The notes beneath the pieces were generated by a model, which worked only from the letters and a program-made list of their open reading frames with translations, was not told the origin of the DNA and made no database searches. A stretch of DNA of 47,083 bases from Bacillota bacterium (GTDB lineage: Bacteria > Bacillota > Dethiobacteria > DTU022 > UBA8154), in contig DUNV01000015.1 in the NCBI GenBank assembly GCA_012839215.1, positions 1 through 47,083 on the forward strand, read 5' to 3'. Below, piece by piece: positions 29,640 to 39,738 of this stretch. Numbering within the stretch: the stretch's first letter is position 1; every line of letters begins with the position of its first letter. The position numbers were made by a program, and so were the translations under genes.

Positions 29640-30635
29640 ATGGCGACAATTTATTATGACAAGGATGCTGACCTATCACAATTAAAGGATGAAAAAATTG
29701 CCATTGTTGGTTATGGCAGTCAGGGGCATGCACATGCCCAAAACCTGAAGGAGAGTGGCCTTAGTGTTGTAGTGGCTGACCTTCCGGGCAGCCCGAACTG
29801 GCAGCAGGCGGAAAAGGATGGCCTAGTAGTCAAGACTGTCGCCGATGCGGCAGCGGAGGCAGAGGTAATTATGTTGCTGATCGGCGATAATGATCAGCCC
29901 CCTGTTTTTCAACGTGATATCCTGCCTCACCTGACTGATGGCAAGGCTTTGGCTGTTGCCCATGGTTTTAATATTGTTTTTAACCAAGTCGTTGCCCCTC
30001 CCAATGTGGATGTCTTTATGGTGGCGCCCAAGAGCCCCGGGCATCTGGTCAGGCGTATGTACCAGGAAGGTAAAGGGGTCCCGGCTTTGGTAGCCATTCA
30101 TCAGGATGCGTCGGGACGCTGTCTCAAACGCGCCCTAGCCTATGCCAGCGGTCTTGGTTGTACCAGGGCCGGGGTTATCGCTACTACGTTCCGGGAGGAA
30201 ACTGAAACGGATCTTTTTGGTGAGCAGGCCATTCTTTGCGGCGGGGTAACGGCGCTTATCAAGGCCTCCTTCGATACGCTGGTGGAAGCCGGCTACCAGC
30301 CGGAAATTGCCTATTTCGAATGCATGCACGAACTAAAACTCATCGTCGACCTGCTCTATGAGGGCGGATTTTCCTGGATGCGCTACTCCGTTAGCGATGT
30401 GGCCGAATATGGCGATTTGACCAGGGGGCCCCGGGTTATTAGCGATCAGGTCCGCAGTGAACTGAAAAAAATATTAGGGGAAGTTCAGGATGGCAGTTTT
30501 GCCCTGGAGTGCATCAATGAGTTTCGCCTCAACCGTCCCCGCATGACAGCCTTAAAAAGAAAAGAGGAGGAACACCTACTGGAAGAAGTTGGCGAAAAAC
30601 TTCGCTCCATGATGCCCTGGCTAGAGAGAAAGTAG
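29640..30635 (+). CDS. ilvC: Ketol-acid reductoisomerase (class I)
   Basis: [40 protein letters not shown]..., [41 protein letters not shown]. Confidence 0.97.
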   Translation: MATIYYDKDADLSQLKDEKIAIVGYGSQGHAHAQNLKESGLSVVVADLPGSPNWQQAEKDGLVVKTVADAAAEAEVIMLLIGDNDQPPVFQRDILPHLTDGKALAVAHGFNIVFNQVVAPPNVDVFMVAPKSPGHLVRRMYQEGKGVPALVAIHQDASGRCLKRALAYASGLGCTRAGVIATTFREETETDLFGEQAILCGGVTALIKASFDTLVEAGYQPEIAYFECMHELKLIVDLLYEGGFSWMRYSVSDVAEYGDLTRGPRVISDQVRSELKKILGEVQDGSFALECINEFRLNRPRMTALKRKEEEHLLEEVGEKLRSMMPWLERK

Positions 30636-30755
30636 CCATGGCATTGCCATAAAAAGTTTATCGCCGTGCATGGGATGAACTTTATGCAGTGAAATCAGAC
30701 ATAAGCTAGGGAAAAAGCAGAATAATTTCCACATTCTGGCCATTCTTTTAAGAGG

Positions 30756-30810
30756 ATTTTTAGATTACCTGTCGAATATGTAAGCAATAAGTAGCGGGTA
30801 ATCTAAGAAT
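30756..30810 (+). promoter_or_regulatory. Long inverted repeat in the ftsE leader
   Basis: TTAGATTACC (30760-30769) and GGTAATCTAA (30797-30806), perfect 10-bp arms extendable to about 15 bp with G.U pairs. Confidence 0.6.
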
Positions 30811-30830
30811 TACAAGAGGATGGCCTTTTT

Positions 30831-31517
30831 ATGATTGAAATAAGTCACCTGTATAAACAATTTGGCAACGATATTGTTGCCTTAAAAGATCTTAATCTGA
30901 TGATCGATCGTGGTGAATTTCTTTTTATTGTTGGATCCAGCGGTGCGGGTAAATCCACGCTGCTGAAACTATTATTGCGGGAGATCCTGCCGACGCGTGG
31001 AAGTATTAAGATTTTTGGCAGGGATCTGGCGCGGCTAAAAGGGCGCCAAATACCCTTTTTTAGACGAAATATCGGCATGGTTTTCCAGGATTTCCGCCTG
31101 CTCAGTGATCGCAATGTTTTTGAAAATGTTGCTTTTACCCTGAGGGTTACGGGGGTACCTACCAGGGAAATTGCCAAAAGGGTTCCCCTTTCCCTGGAGT
31201 TGGTGGGTCTAAAGGGCAAGGCACAAAAGAAACCGGGGGAACTTTCCGGTGGGGAACAGCAGCGGGTTTGTGTGGCCAGGGCCATTGTTAACCGTCCGGC
31301 TATCGTTATTGCGGACGAGCCTACGGGAAACCTAGATCCTGATACCTCTATGGATATAATGAATCTGCTGCAGGAGATCAATGTTAGGGGCACTACGGTA
31401 ATTGTTGCCACCCATGCCAAGGAACTGGTGGATTACTTCCAAAAACGGGTGGTTGTTCTGGATGGTGGCAGCCTGGTAAGTGACCAGGAAAGAGGGGTAT
31501 ATATTCATGCACATTAG
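30831..31517 (+). CDS. ftsE: Cell division ATP-binding protein FtsE
   Basis: VGSSGAGKSTLLKLLLREILP, LSGGEQQRVCVARAIVNRPAIVIADEPTGNLDP. Confidence 0.97.
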   Translation: MIEISHLYKQFGNDIVALKDLNLMIDRGEFLFIVGSSGAGKSTLLKLLLREILPTRGSIKIFGRDLARLKGRQIPFFRRNIGMVFQDFRLLSDRNVFENVAFTLRVTGVPTREIAKRVPLSLELVGLKGKAQKKPGELSGGEQQRVCVARAIVNRPAIVIADEPTGNLDPDTSMDIMNLLQEINVRGTTVIVATHAKELVDYFQKRVVVLDGGSLVSDQERGVYIHAH

Positions 31518-32400
31518 GAGCCTCTTTTATTTTCTGGGGGAGGCGCTAAAAAGTGTGGTACGCCACGGTTGGATGAGCATAGCCTCCATCGCCGTTGTAG
31601 CCATGACCTTGTTTATTTTGGGTTGTTTTATTGTTTTGAATTTCAATGTGGCCAGCTTGGCCGAGGATATCAAGGAACAGGTGCAGATTGTCGTCCGCGT
31701 TGAGGATGGTATTGATGAGCAGACCCGTGAGGAGCTGCAAAGGAGGCTTGTTCTGCACCCTGAACTGGAAGAAGTACGCTTCGTCTCCAAGGATGAGGCT
31801 ATGGAACGCCTCAAAATAAAGATGGGCGATCGTGCCTATCTCTTGGAAGGCTATACTGAAGAGGATGTAAATCCCCTTCGGGATTCATATGAACTGCAGA
31901 TGAAGGTTCCCGAAAACATTTCAGTAGTGGCCGGGGAAATTGAAGGTTATCCCGGCGTGGACTATGTGGATTTTGGCGAGGGAATTGTCGAGCCGCTTTT
32001 TCAGTTTACCGGGATAGTCCGCTGGATCGGCCTGGCTTTTATGATCGGGCTGGCCCTGACGGCAGTTTTTCTTATAGCCCATACTATTCGTCTCACTGTT
32101 TTTATCCGTCGTAGGGAAATTCAAATCATGAAATATGTCGGGGCTACCAACTGGTTTATTCGCTGGCCTTTCATTTTCGAGGGGCTGATTTTGGGACTGG
32201 TGGGCGCGGCTTTGCCTGTCTTTATTATACAGGTTAGTTACCAGGCCGCGGTGGAATGGATCGGGGAGAATATCTACTTTGTTTCCCTGCTCCCGGCTGA
32301 ACAAATGGGCTCAGAAGTGGCCCATATACTTATTCCTCTCGGCGTTATCCTTGGAACACTGGGCAGTACCATGTCAGTGCGCCGCTTTTTGAACGTATAG
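31507..32400 (+). CDS. ftsX: Cell division permease-like protein FtsX
   Basis: MHIRSLFYFLGEALKSVVRHGWMSIASIAVVAMTLFILG; FIRRREIQIMKYVGATNWFIRWPFIFEGLILG. Confidence 0.96.
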   Translation: MHIRSLFYFLGEALKSVVRHGWMSIASIAVVAMTLFILGCFIVLNFNVASLAEDIKEQVQIVVRVEDGIDEQTREELQRRLVLHPELEEVRFVSKDEAMERLKIKMGDRAYLLEGYTEEDVNPLRDSYELQMKVPENISVVAGEIEGYPGVDYVDFGEGIVEPLFQFTGIVRWIGLAFMIGLALTAVFLIAHTIRLTVFIRRREIQIMKYVGATNWFIRWPFIFEGLILGLVGAALPVFIIQVSYQAAVEWIGENIYFVSLLPAEQMGSEVAHILIPLGVILGTLGSTMSVRRFLNV

Positions 32401-32455
32401 ATGATTCTGCCATTTTTGCAGCCGAAGTATATCTGGATCAAAGGAGGTTTCCGCT

Positions 32456-33685
32456 TTGTATTCCCCCAAATTCCGTCTTTATCTAGCTGCTTTGCTTATT
32501 TTTGGTCTGTTTGCCACGCTGATACTGCCTGCCTATGCCGGCCAGACCGGTGCCATCGAGGAACGCATCAAGCAAACACAGAGGGAACAAAACCAGATCC
32601 AAAGGGATCTGGATGCCAGAAAAGGGCAATTGGAAGAATATCAGAGCGAGGAAAAAAGGCTTCTTGCCGAACTAAATTCCTTGGAGAATAGCCTGGAGCA
32701 ATTTCGCCGCGAACTCGATAAACTGGAAAGAGATATCCAGGATATGGAGACCTCCATTGAAATAACCGAGGCGGAACTAGCCGAGGCTGAAAGGCTGATC
32801 GAGCAGCGGGATGAATTTTTAAAAATGCGCCTGCGGGCAATCTATGAAAAAGGGGATGCCGGCTACCTGGAAGTTCTCTTTCAGACATCGAGCTTTGCAG
32901 AATTTACCAGTCGTTTAAATGATCTAAAACTTATCGCCGAGAACGATTTTATCATCTTGGAATTGGCCTATGCCGAGAGGCAGGCTATCCAGGAAAAAAA
33001 GGAAGCTCTGGAAAAAGAAAAGGAGCATCTGCTGGGCCTGAAAATGGAAAGACAGAAAAGCAGGGATGAACTCAGCAGGCAAATGGCCGAAAGGGAAAAG
33101 TTGATGGAGGATGTGCTGCAGTCCATCGAAGCGCAAGAGCGGGCTATCAGGGAGTTGGAACAGGAGGCCGGCAAGGTGGCCGATCTGATTAAACAACTCC
33201 AGGAAGAAATGCGCAGCCTGACAGGTAATCTTACCCCATCTGGAAAGTTGCTCTGGCCCCTGGCGGAATATGGTAAATCGTGGATAACCTCACCTTATGG
33301 CTACCGCACCCATCCAATTACAAAAAAGCCGGAGACGTTTCATGGGGGAGTTGATATCGGTATTCCCCGCGCACGCTGGCCTGGTTCTGCCAACTATAAC
33401 GGCAGCCCGGTTTATATCCGGGCCGCAGATAATGGAGTTGTTCTTTTTGCAGACATCAGCGGAAGCCTGAGTTCTGGTTACGGGCGGGCGGTTATTATTT
33501 CCCATGGCGGGGATCTAACGACGGTTTATGGCCATTGCCATACCTTGCTGGTTACCCCGGGGCAGTCTGTTTCCCAGGGCCAGCCAATTGCCATCGTCGG
33601 CTCAACCGGTTCCAGCACCGGGCCGCATGTGCACTTCGAGGTCCGGGTTGGCGGCGACAGGAAAAACCCCATGAATTATTTTTAA
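32456..33685 (+). CDS. EnvC-like murein hydrolase activator / M23 peptidase with coiled coil
   Basis: Signal-like N-terminus, long coiled coil, HGGVDIGIP..., VIISHGGDLTTVYGHC, GSTGSSTGPHVHFEVRVGG. Confidence 0.93.
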   Translation: MYSPKFRLYLAALLIFGLFATLILPAYAGQTGAIEERIKQTQREQNQIQRDLDARKGQLEEYQSEEKRLLAELNSLENSLEQFRRELDKLERDIQDMETSIEITEAELAEAERLIEQRDEFLKMRLRAIYEKGDAGYLEVLFQTSSFAEFTSRLNDLKLIAENDFIILELAYAERQAIQEKKEALEKEKEHLLGLKMERQKSRDELSRQMAEREKLMEDVLQSIEAQERAIRELEQEAGKVADLIKQLQEEMRSLTGNLTPSGKLLWPLAEYGKSWITSPYGYRTHPITKKPETFHGGVDIGIPRARWPGSANYNGSPVYIRAADNGVVLFADISGSLSSGYGRAVIISHGGDLTTVYGHCHTLLVTPGQSVSQGQPIAIVGSTGSSTGPHVHFEVRVGGDRKNPMNYF

Positions 33686-33746
33686 GGGCGGGGAGTGGTA
33701 TTTTACCTATTCTAAAGATATAATAAAAGTGAAACGGTGATGATGT

Positions 33747-35156
33747 ATGAAAAAACGGGGTTTTTTTGCCGTGTTGCTGACCCTGCTCCTGTTGAGCAAC
33801 ATGGCAACATATTTTTATACCCGTTTTTTGTTTTATTCCCCGGCTGCTGGAGTAGCCGGATTGGAACAAACAAACGGGGTACGGTTTTTAGGGGAAGTCC
33901 ACAGTATTTTAGACAGGGGCTATTATCAGGTACTCGATGAGGAAAGGTTATTCCATGGTGCTGTCAAGGGGATGTTAAGTTCGCTGGGTGATCCCTACAC
34001 TGCCTACTTGCCTCCGGAATTGCTTGAGGATATGCTGGCTGAAACAACCGGCTTGTTCAGTGGGATCGGCGTGGAAATTGCCGAGGATGAGGGTGAAATA
34101 TTGATCCTCAGGGTGCTTGATTCTACCCCGGCCTACTTTGCCGGTTTATTACAGGGTGATCGCATTTTGGAGGTAGAGGGGGTAAGCATGGCAGATGTGC
34201 CTTTGGAGGGGGCGGCCAGGATGTTACGGGGTCCCGAGGGAACTACGGTCAGCATTACACTTCGTCGGCCCGGTGAAGACGAACTGTTTTCTGTAGCTCT
34301 GATGAGGGAGCAGATAGAACGGGATACTGTTTTTAGTAAAAGAGTGGGCGAAAATTTTGCCTATGTGGAGATAACCAGCTTTGATCGGGATACCGGCACA
34401 GATTTTCGTAATACGGTTACCTCCTTGGAAAGGGAGGGTTTGGAGGGCCTGATCGTCGATTTGCGTAATAATCCCGGCGGACTCCTGGACGAGGCTATTG
34501 AAGTGGGGCGATTTATCGTGCCCCGGGGCGAAATTACCAGGGTGGTCGATAGGGATGGCAACGTGCTTGATCGATATTATTCGGAGGCAAAACCGCTAGA
34601 TTATCCGCTGGTGGTGCTCGTAAATGAGTACACAGCCAGCGCGGCGGAGATTATCGGTGGGGCACTGCAGGATAGCAAAAGGGCCTTGCTCGTGGGCAAG
34701 CCGACCTTTGGCAAGGCATCAGTTCAATCCCTGCAAAACCTCAGTGATGGGGGGGCCCTGCGTTATACTATTGCCAGGTATTTAACACCGGCGGGAAGGG
34801 ATTTGCACAAAGAGGGCCTCAAACCCGATTATGAGGTAGGCCTTCCTGATGAATACTACCTAAAAAACCAGCCCGTTCCAAGGGATCTGGAACCCGGTGA
34901 TATGGGTGAAAAGGTGATGCTGCTTCAGGGCATGTTGCAGTGTTTGGGGTATCAAATAAAGCTGACAGGTGTTTTTGATGAGCCGCTACTGGGCGCCTTA
35001 AAGGATTTTCAAGATAAGAACAACTTGCCTATCGGGGTGTTAGATGATCTGACAAGGGAGACAATTCGCCATTGCCTGAGGGAAAAGGCAGATATGCTCG
35101 ATGAACAGCTCTGCTTTGCCCTTGATTTACTAAAAGAACAGGCTGGCCTGGTTTAA
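33747..35156 (+). CDS. ctpA: S41 family C-terminal processing protease with PDZ and C-terminal peptidoglycan-binding domain
   Basis: LIVDLRNNPGGLLDEA, VLVNEYTASAAEIIGGALQD, KPTFGKASVQSL; C-terminal LGYQIKLTGVFDEPLLGALKDFQDKNNL. Confidence 0.95.
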   Translation: MKKRGFFAVLLTLLLLSNMATYFYTRFLFYSPAAGVAGLEQTNGVRFLGEVHSILDRGYYQVLDEERLFHGAVKGMLSSLGDPYTAYLPPELLEDMLAETTGLFSGIGVEIAEDEGEILILRVLDSTPAYFAGLLQGDRILEVEGVSMADVPLEGAARMLRGPEGTTVSITLRRPGEDELFSVALMREQIERDTVFSKRVGENFAYVEITSFDRDTGTDFRNTVTSLEREGLEGLIVDLRNNPGGLLDEAIEVGRFIVPRGEITRVVDRDGNVLDRYYSEAKPLDYPLVVLVNEYTASAAEIIGGALQDSKRALLVGKPTFGKASVQSLQNLSDGGALRYTIARYLTPAGRDLHKEGLKPDYEVGLPDEYYLKNQPVPRDLEPGDMGEKVMLLQGMLQCLGYQIKLTGVFDEPLLGALKDFQDKNNLPIGVLDDLTRETIRHCLREKADMLDEQLCFALDLLKEQAGLV

Positions 35157-35185
35157 GGGGCCGGCGATGGAGAGGAGAAAGGCAT

Positions 35186-36475
35186 TTGAACTTTTTGATG
35201 GATATCCTTTCCCTAATGTTAAAGACAATGCTATATTCCCTGATTAACCCCTATTTTTGGCTGGTTATTTTGATCGTGATCATGCAGTATCGCCGGACTG
35301 TAAACCTTGAAAAAAAATTATTTGGCGATGCTGTTAACAATATCTGGCAGGTTACTTCCTCCTCGTTATTGTTTGGTATCCTCGGCGGATTTTTCGGCAG
35401 CATTCTCCTTTTGTTGCTGGGGATTTCCCTCGATAGCGTGGGGATCGTCTATCTCTGGCCTGTGGCCATTTTCCTTTTTTTGTTTAATCCGCGTTTTCTC
35501 TGTTTCGCTTATGCTGGGGGGATTGTCGCTGTTTTTTCCCTTTTCCTACGTGCCCTTTTGCCGATTTTCCCCATGCTGGCTGAAAACAAGATCCTGGCTG
35601 GGGTGATGGAAATTCACCTTCCCAGCTTGCTGGCGCTGATTGGCATCTTGCACCTGACAGAATCACTCCTAATTTATCTAAGTGGGCATGGCGGAGCCAG
35701 TCCCATCTATTTGAAAACCCCCGATGGGGATGTCATCGGCGGTTACAGCCTGCAGCGTTTTTGGCCACTTCCCCTGATTGGACTGTGGGCAATGGCAGTC
35801 GCGGAGAATTCCCAAATGTTTGTCGGTGGTATTTCCATGCCGGATTGGTGGCCCTTACTGGGAACAGTCATGAACCTGGGCGCAAGCGAAAAGGTTATCT
35901 ATTTGATGTTCCCCATCGTGGCAGGGCTGGGCTATGGCGACCTGGCACTTTCCAGTGACCCTGCCTCCAGAAGAATAAAAACAGCTAAAAATCTTGCTGT
36001 TTACAGTATTTTACTTTCTGTAGCGGCTGTTGTATCGGCGCATATATCCATGGTAACACTCTTTGCGGCATTTCTAGCACCATTGGGGCATGAATATTTA
36101 ATTCACAAAGGGAACAGGGAGGAGCGTTCCCGGCCTCCCATTTTTAGCCAGGGGGCCACGTCCGGGTTGCGGGTGCTTGCTGTTTTGCCCAATACCCCGG
36201 CCGAAAAGGCCGGGATAAAAAGCGGTGATAACCTGATGGAAGTTAATGGCCTTGAAATTAACTCCGAGCAGGATTTTTGGCATGCCATCAATCTTGGCAG
36301 TCCACCGTTAATAAAGATAAAGCAGGAAAATCGAATCAAGAGACTTTCCCTGCGGGCCAATTCCTGGGCTAGGCAGCGTTTCGGGGCCATCTTCGTTCCC
36401 GGGAAAGACGCCCGAATATATGTGGAGATCAACAAAAGCTCGTTTTGGGAAAGATTTAGGAAAAAGCGTAAATAG
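35186..36475 (+). CDS. Polytopic membrane protein with C-terminal PDZ (MinJ-like)
   Basis: Multiple TM segments then LRVLAVLPNTPAEKAGIKSGDNLMEVNGLEINSEQDFWHAI. Confidence 0.82.
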   Translation: MNFLMDILSLMLKTMLYSLINPYFWLVILIVIMQYRRTVNLEKKLFGDAVNNIWQVTSSSLLFGILGGFFGSILLLLLGISLDSVGIVYLWPVAIFLFLFNPRFLCFAYAGGIVAVFSLFLRALLPIFPMLAENKILAGVMEIHLPSLLALIGILHLTESLLIYLSGHGGASPIYLKTPDGDVIGGYSLQRFWPLPLIGLWAMAVAENSQMFVGGISMPDWWPLLGTVMNLGASEKVIYLMFPIVAGLGYGDLALSSDPASRRIKTAKNLAVYSILLSVAAVVSAHISMVTLFAAFLAPLGHEYLIHKGNREERSRPPIFSQGATSGLRVLAVLPNTPAEKAGIKSGDNLMEVNGLEINSEQDFWHAINLGSPPLIKIKQENRIKRLSLRANSWARQRFGAIFVPGKDARIYVEINKSSFWERFRKKRK

Positions 36476-36563
36476 CCTGGGCCAGGGCCAGATGGTATAT
36501 GGCGGCGTAAATTGGTTAAAATAGCTGCAGAAAAAGATCAGATCGAGAGAGAGGCAGGTAATA

Positions 36564-37034
36564 ATGCAACAGGAAGAATTTGAAAGGAAAATATCCCGGG
36601 TATTGAACAGCATACGCCAAAATAGATATAAACTTGAGCAATATCTGATCACCATACAGGCCCAACAGCAGGTTATCGTGGATGATTTACAAAGGCTTAT
36701 GGACGAACAGTTGACATTGCAGGGAAATATCACGGGTAGTCTTGCGCAATTTGAGGAAAAGGCGGGGACCAGCCAGGGGCTGCAGGGGATGTTCTATGGA
36801 AATCCCCTCTTAAAAAGCGAGATTATGCAAAAAAGGGTAGTTTTAGAACAGAGCCTGCAGAAATTGCGGGGAATGGGCTCCCAGGTGCAACAAAAAATAT
36901 TGCAGGCTGGTAAAAGCATCCAGGATATTGGGCGCTATATTTCCCCGGAGATGATACAGGAGGAAAGGGATGTGGAAGATCTCCTGGAGTTTCTTCCTTT
37001 AGCGCGGGAAAACGCTATCCTCGTAGAAAGGTAG
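36564..37034 (+). CDS. Hypothetical coiled-coil protein
   Basis: 156 aa Gln/Glu-rich helical protein; no recognised family. Confidence 0.7.
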   Translation: MQQEEFERKISRVLNSIRQNRYKLEQYLITIQAQQQVIVDDLQRLMDEQLTLQGNITGSLAQFEEKAGTSQGLQGMFYGNPLLKSEIMQKRVVLEQSLQKLRGMGSQVQQKILQAGKSIQDIGRYISPEMIQEERDVEDLLEFLPLARENAILVER

Positions 37035-37119
37035 AGGCAGGGAATGCACCCAATATTTAATTTATAACCCTACTTGTTAACTTATAACTCTATTAGACTA
37101 ACCTGGGTCAATAATTTAA

Positions 37120-37157
37120 GGGGCGGTCGAAGGTGGCCGCCCCTTTGCTTTTCCTTT
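37120..37157. terminator. Terminator hairpin between the coiled-coil gene and htpG
   Basis: GGGGCGG-tcgaaggtgg-CCGCCCC followed by TTTGCTTTTCCTTTTT. Confidence 0.6.
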
Positions 37158-37168
37158 TTCACTGGTAG

Positions 37169-39055
37169 TTAAACCATTATCTTGCAAATGCTGTTTGTAA
37201 AGTCTAGCGGATCATCCACTGGCAATCCCTCGATCAGTAGCGCCTGGTTATAGAGCAGGTTGGTATATAACGCCAGCTTTTCCTTGTCTTCATCGTAGGC
37301 CTTTTTAAGTGGGGTCATTACCTCGTGGCTGACATTTATTTCGAGTATTTTTTCCGCCTTGACATCCTGGTTATGGGGCATGGGCATCGATCTGAGCACC
37401 TTTTCCATCTCGATGGTCAGTTCCCCTTCGCTGGAAATACAAACCGGATGATTTTTTAGCCTTTTGGAGGCCCGCACATTGCTGACCTTTTCTCCCAAAA
37501 TATTTTTCATTTCGGCAAAGAGTTCCTGATAGCCTTCCTGCCCGGCGTCTTCCTTCTTCCCATCCCCTTCTGGTTCAATGCCCAGATCCCCGCTGGAAAC
37601 GGATTTAAATTCTTTATCCTTATATTCCCGGAGCATTTTAATGGCAAATTCATCAATATCATCAGTAAAGTAGAGAACCTCATAACCCTTGTCCGCGACG
37701 AGCTCTGTTTGCGGTAGTTTGTCTATTTTTTCCACTGATTCCCCGGCGGCATAATATATATATTTTTGTTCTTCGGGCATCCTGGATAAATACTCCTCAA
37801 GAGTGACCATTTTTTGCTGAGTTGATGAATAAAAGAGCAGCAAATCCTGCAGATCATCCTTGTTCATGCCGAAATCACTGTATATACCATATTTAAGCTG
37901 CCGCCCAAATGATTTAAAAAAGATCTCGTATTTATCCCTGTCGTTTTTTAGGAGGGTATCCAGTTCGCTTTTAATTTTTGTTTTAATATTCCTGGCGATG
38001 AGCTTTAGCTGCCGATCGTGCTGCAACATTTCTCTCGAAATATTGAGTGACAGATCTTCTGAATCAACCATCCCTTTGACAAAGCTGAAATAATCCGGCA
38101 GCAAATCCGCACACTTGCTCATGATCATGACGCTGTTAGCATATAGTTCCAAGCCTTTTTCATAATCTTTTGTGTAAAAATCGAAGGGGGGACTTTCCGG
38201 AATGAATAAAATGGCATTATAACTTACGGCGCCATCGACGCTGACATGAATATGCCTGATCGGTTTGTCAAAACCATAATGTTTTTCAGTATAGAAATTA
38301 TGATAATCCTCTTCGGTCAGCTCATTTTTATTTTTCTTCCAGAGGGGAACCATGCTGTTGACAATTTGTTCCTCGGTGTAATCTTCGTATTCGCTTTCAC
38401 TGCCCTCTTTCAGTTTTCTCTTAGTGATATCCATTTTGATGGGATAACGAATAAAATCGGAGTATTTTTTGATGATTGATCTTAATCTATATTCGTCGAG
38501 ATAATCATCAAAATTTTCCTCTTCGGTATTGTCTTTGATGCGCAGGATGACATCCGTGCCGGTTAACTCTTTTTCACCAGATTTGATCGTATAACCTTCC
38601 GATCCAGAGGACTCCCACACATGGGTTTCCTCGCTGCCGAAAGCTTTGCTGACGACGGTGACGGTATCGGCGACCATGAATGCCGAGTAGAACCCCACGC
38701 CAAACTGTCCAATAATATCGTAATCGCTATCCCCCTCATTCTCCCGTTTAAAGAGCATCGATCCACTCTTGGCGATGATGCCCAGGTTATCATCAAGTTC
38801 CTCCCGGGTCATGCCTATACCCGTATCGGAAATTTTTAGAAGCCTTTTTTCCTTGTCGATAAATATCTTAATATAGTAGTTTTCCCGCTCGAAGACGAGC
38901 GAATCATCAGTTAATGTTTTATAATAAATTTTATCAATAGCATCGCTGGCATTGGAGATTAATTCCCTTAAAAAAATCTCCCTGTGGGTATAAACTGAAT
39001 TGATCATTAAATCTAGTAACCTTTTCGATTCAGCCTGAAACTGTTTTTTTGCCAT
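37169..39055 (-). CDS. htpG: Molecular chaperone HtpG (Hsp90)
   Basis: [67 protein letters not shown]. Confidence 0.98.
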   Translation of the reverse strand: MAKKQFQAESKRLLDLMINSVYTHREIFLRELISNASDAIDKIYYKTLTDDSLVFERENYYIKIFIDKEKRLLKISDTGIGMTREELDDNLGIIAKSGSMLFKRENEGDSDYDIIGQFGVGFYSAFMVADTVTVVSKAFGSEETHVWESSGSEGYTIKSGEKELTGTDVILRIKDNTEEENFDDYLDEYRLRSIIKKYSDFIRYPIKMDITKRKLKEGSESEYEDYTEEQIVNSMVPLWKKNKNELTEEDYHNFYTEKHYGFDKPIRHIHVSVDGAVSYNAILFIPESPPFDFYTKDYEKGLELYANSVMIMSKCADLLPDYFSFVKGMVDSEDLSLNISREMLQHDRQLKLIARNIKTKIKSELDTLLKNDRDKYEIFFKSFGRQLKYGIYSDFGMNKDDLQDLLLFYSSTQQKMVTLEEYLSRMPEEQKYIYYAAGESVEKIDKLPQTELVADKGYEVLYFTDDIDEFAIKMLREYKDKEFKSVSSGDLGIEPEGDGKKEDAGQEGYQELFAEMKNILGEKVSNVRASKRLKNHPVCISSEGELTIEMEKVLRSMPMPHNQDVKAEKILEINVSHEVMTPLKKAYDEDKEKLALYTNLLYNQALLIEGLPVDDPLDFTNSICKIMV

Positions 39056-39220
39056 TGTTATCCTCCCTTGCCTGGCTCCATGTCTGGATGATGGTTGATC
39101 TGATCGTGCCGCGCCCTTTTGGGCTTGTTATCAACGCCTATACTAGATAGGCAAGTTTTAGCGCTCGTACAGCACAAAACAATGAGCGCTGCCCCTTATC
39201 ATTATAATAATTTTTTAGGA

Positions 39221-39250
39221 AAAAACAAACCCGGCAAGACCGGGCTTGTT
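39221..39250 (-). terminator. Rho-independent terminator of hsp20
   Basis: On minus strand: CAAGCCCGG-TCTTG-CCGGGTTTG-TTTTTT. Confidence 0.75.
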
Positions 39251-39270
39251 AAAATGGCAGTAAAAAAGAT

Positions 39271-39711
39271 TTATTCGATGTTAATTTTTACCGCATGGTT
39301 ATCCTCTACATTTTTGGGAATATGGATAGATAGCACCCCGTCCTGCATTTTTGCACCAATTCCTTCAACCCTGGCATCGGCCAGATAGATGGAACGTTTC
39401 ATGGAACTGAAGAACCTCTCGCGATGTAGGTAGTTTTCCTTTTCCTCCTGAATGTTTTGCTCCCTGTTAACGGAAATTGTCAACCTTCCTTCGTCTAGCT
39501 CGATATCAACCTCTTCTTTATTAACGCCGGGTAGTTCCGCTTCGATAAGGTAATCTTTTTCGTTATCCCGAACATCTACCCTAAAGGTGCCCTTGGCCTG
39601 ACTTCTTTTCGTCCATGTATCGCTAAAAAAGTCGTCAAGCATGTTGTAAAGGTTCCCAAATCCGGGCATTCCAATTCCCAAATTACTGTTAAAAGGTATT
39701 AAAGCCGCCAT
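39271..39711 (-). CDS. Hsp20/alpha-crystallin family small heat shock protein
   Basis: FRVDVRDNEKDYLIEAELPGVNKEEVDIELDEGRLTISVNRE...; ATG at 39711 with AAGGAG upstream. Confidence 0.93.
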   Translation of the reverse strand: MAALIPFNSNLGIGMPGFGNLYNMLDDFFSDTWTKRSQAKGTFRVDVRDNEKDYLIEAELPGVNKEEVDIELDEGRLTISVNREQNIQEEKENYLHRERFFSSMKRSIYLADARVEGIGAKMQDGVLSIHIPKNVEDNHAVKINIE

Positions 39712-39738
39712 GTTTAACAACTCCTTTATGTTAAATTG

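Noticed and set aside
29418-30780. Recurring TGTCGAA motif in leaders (about 29438 and 30769, also upstream of abrB)
   Set aside because: Only the 7-mer core is shared and flanks do not align well; could be chance without genome-wide counts.
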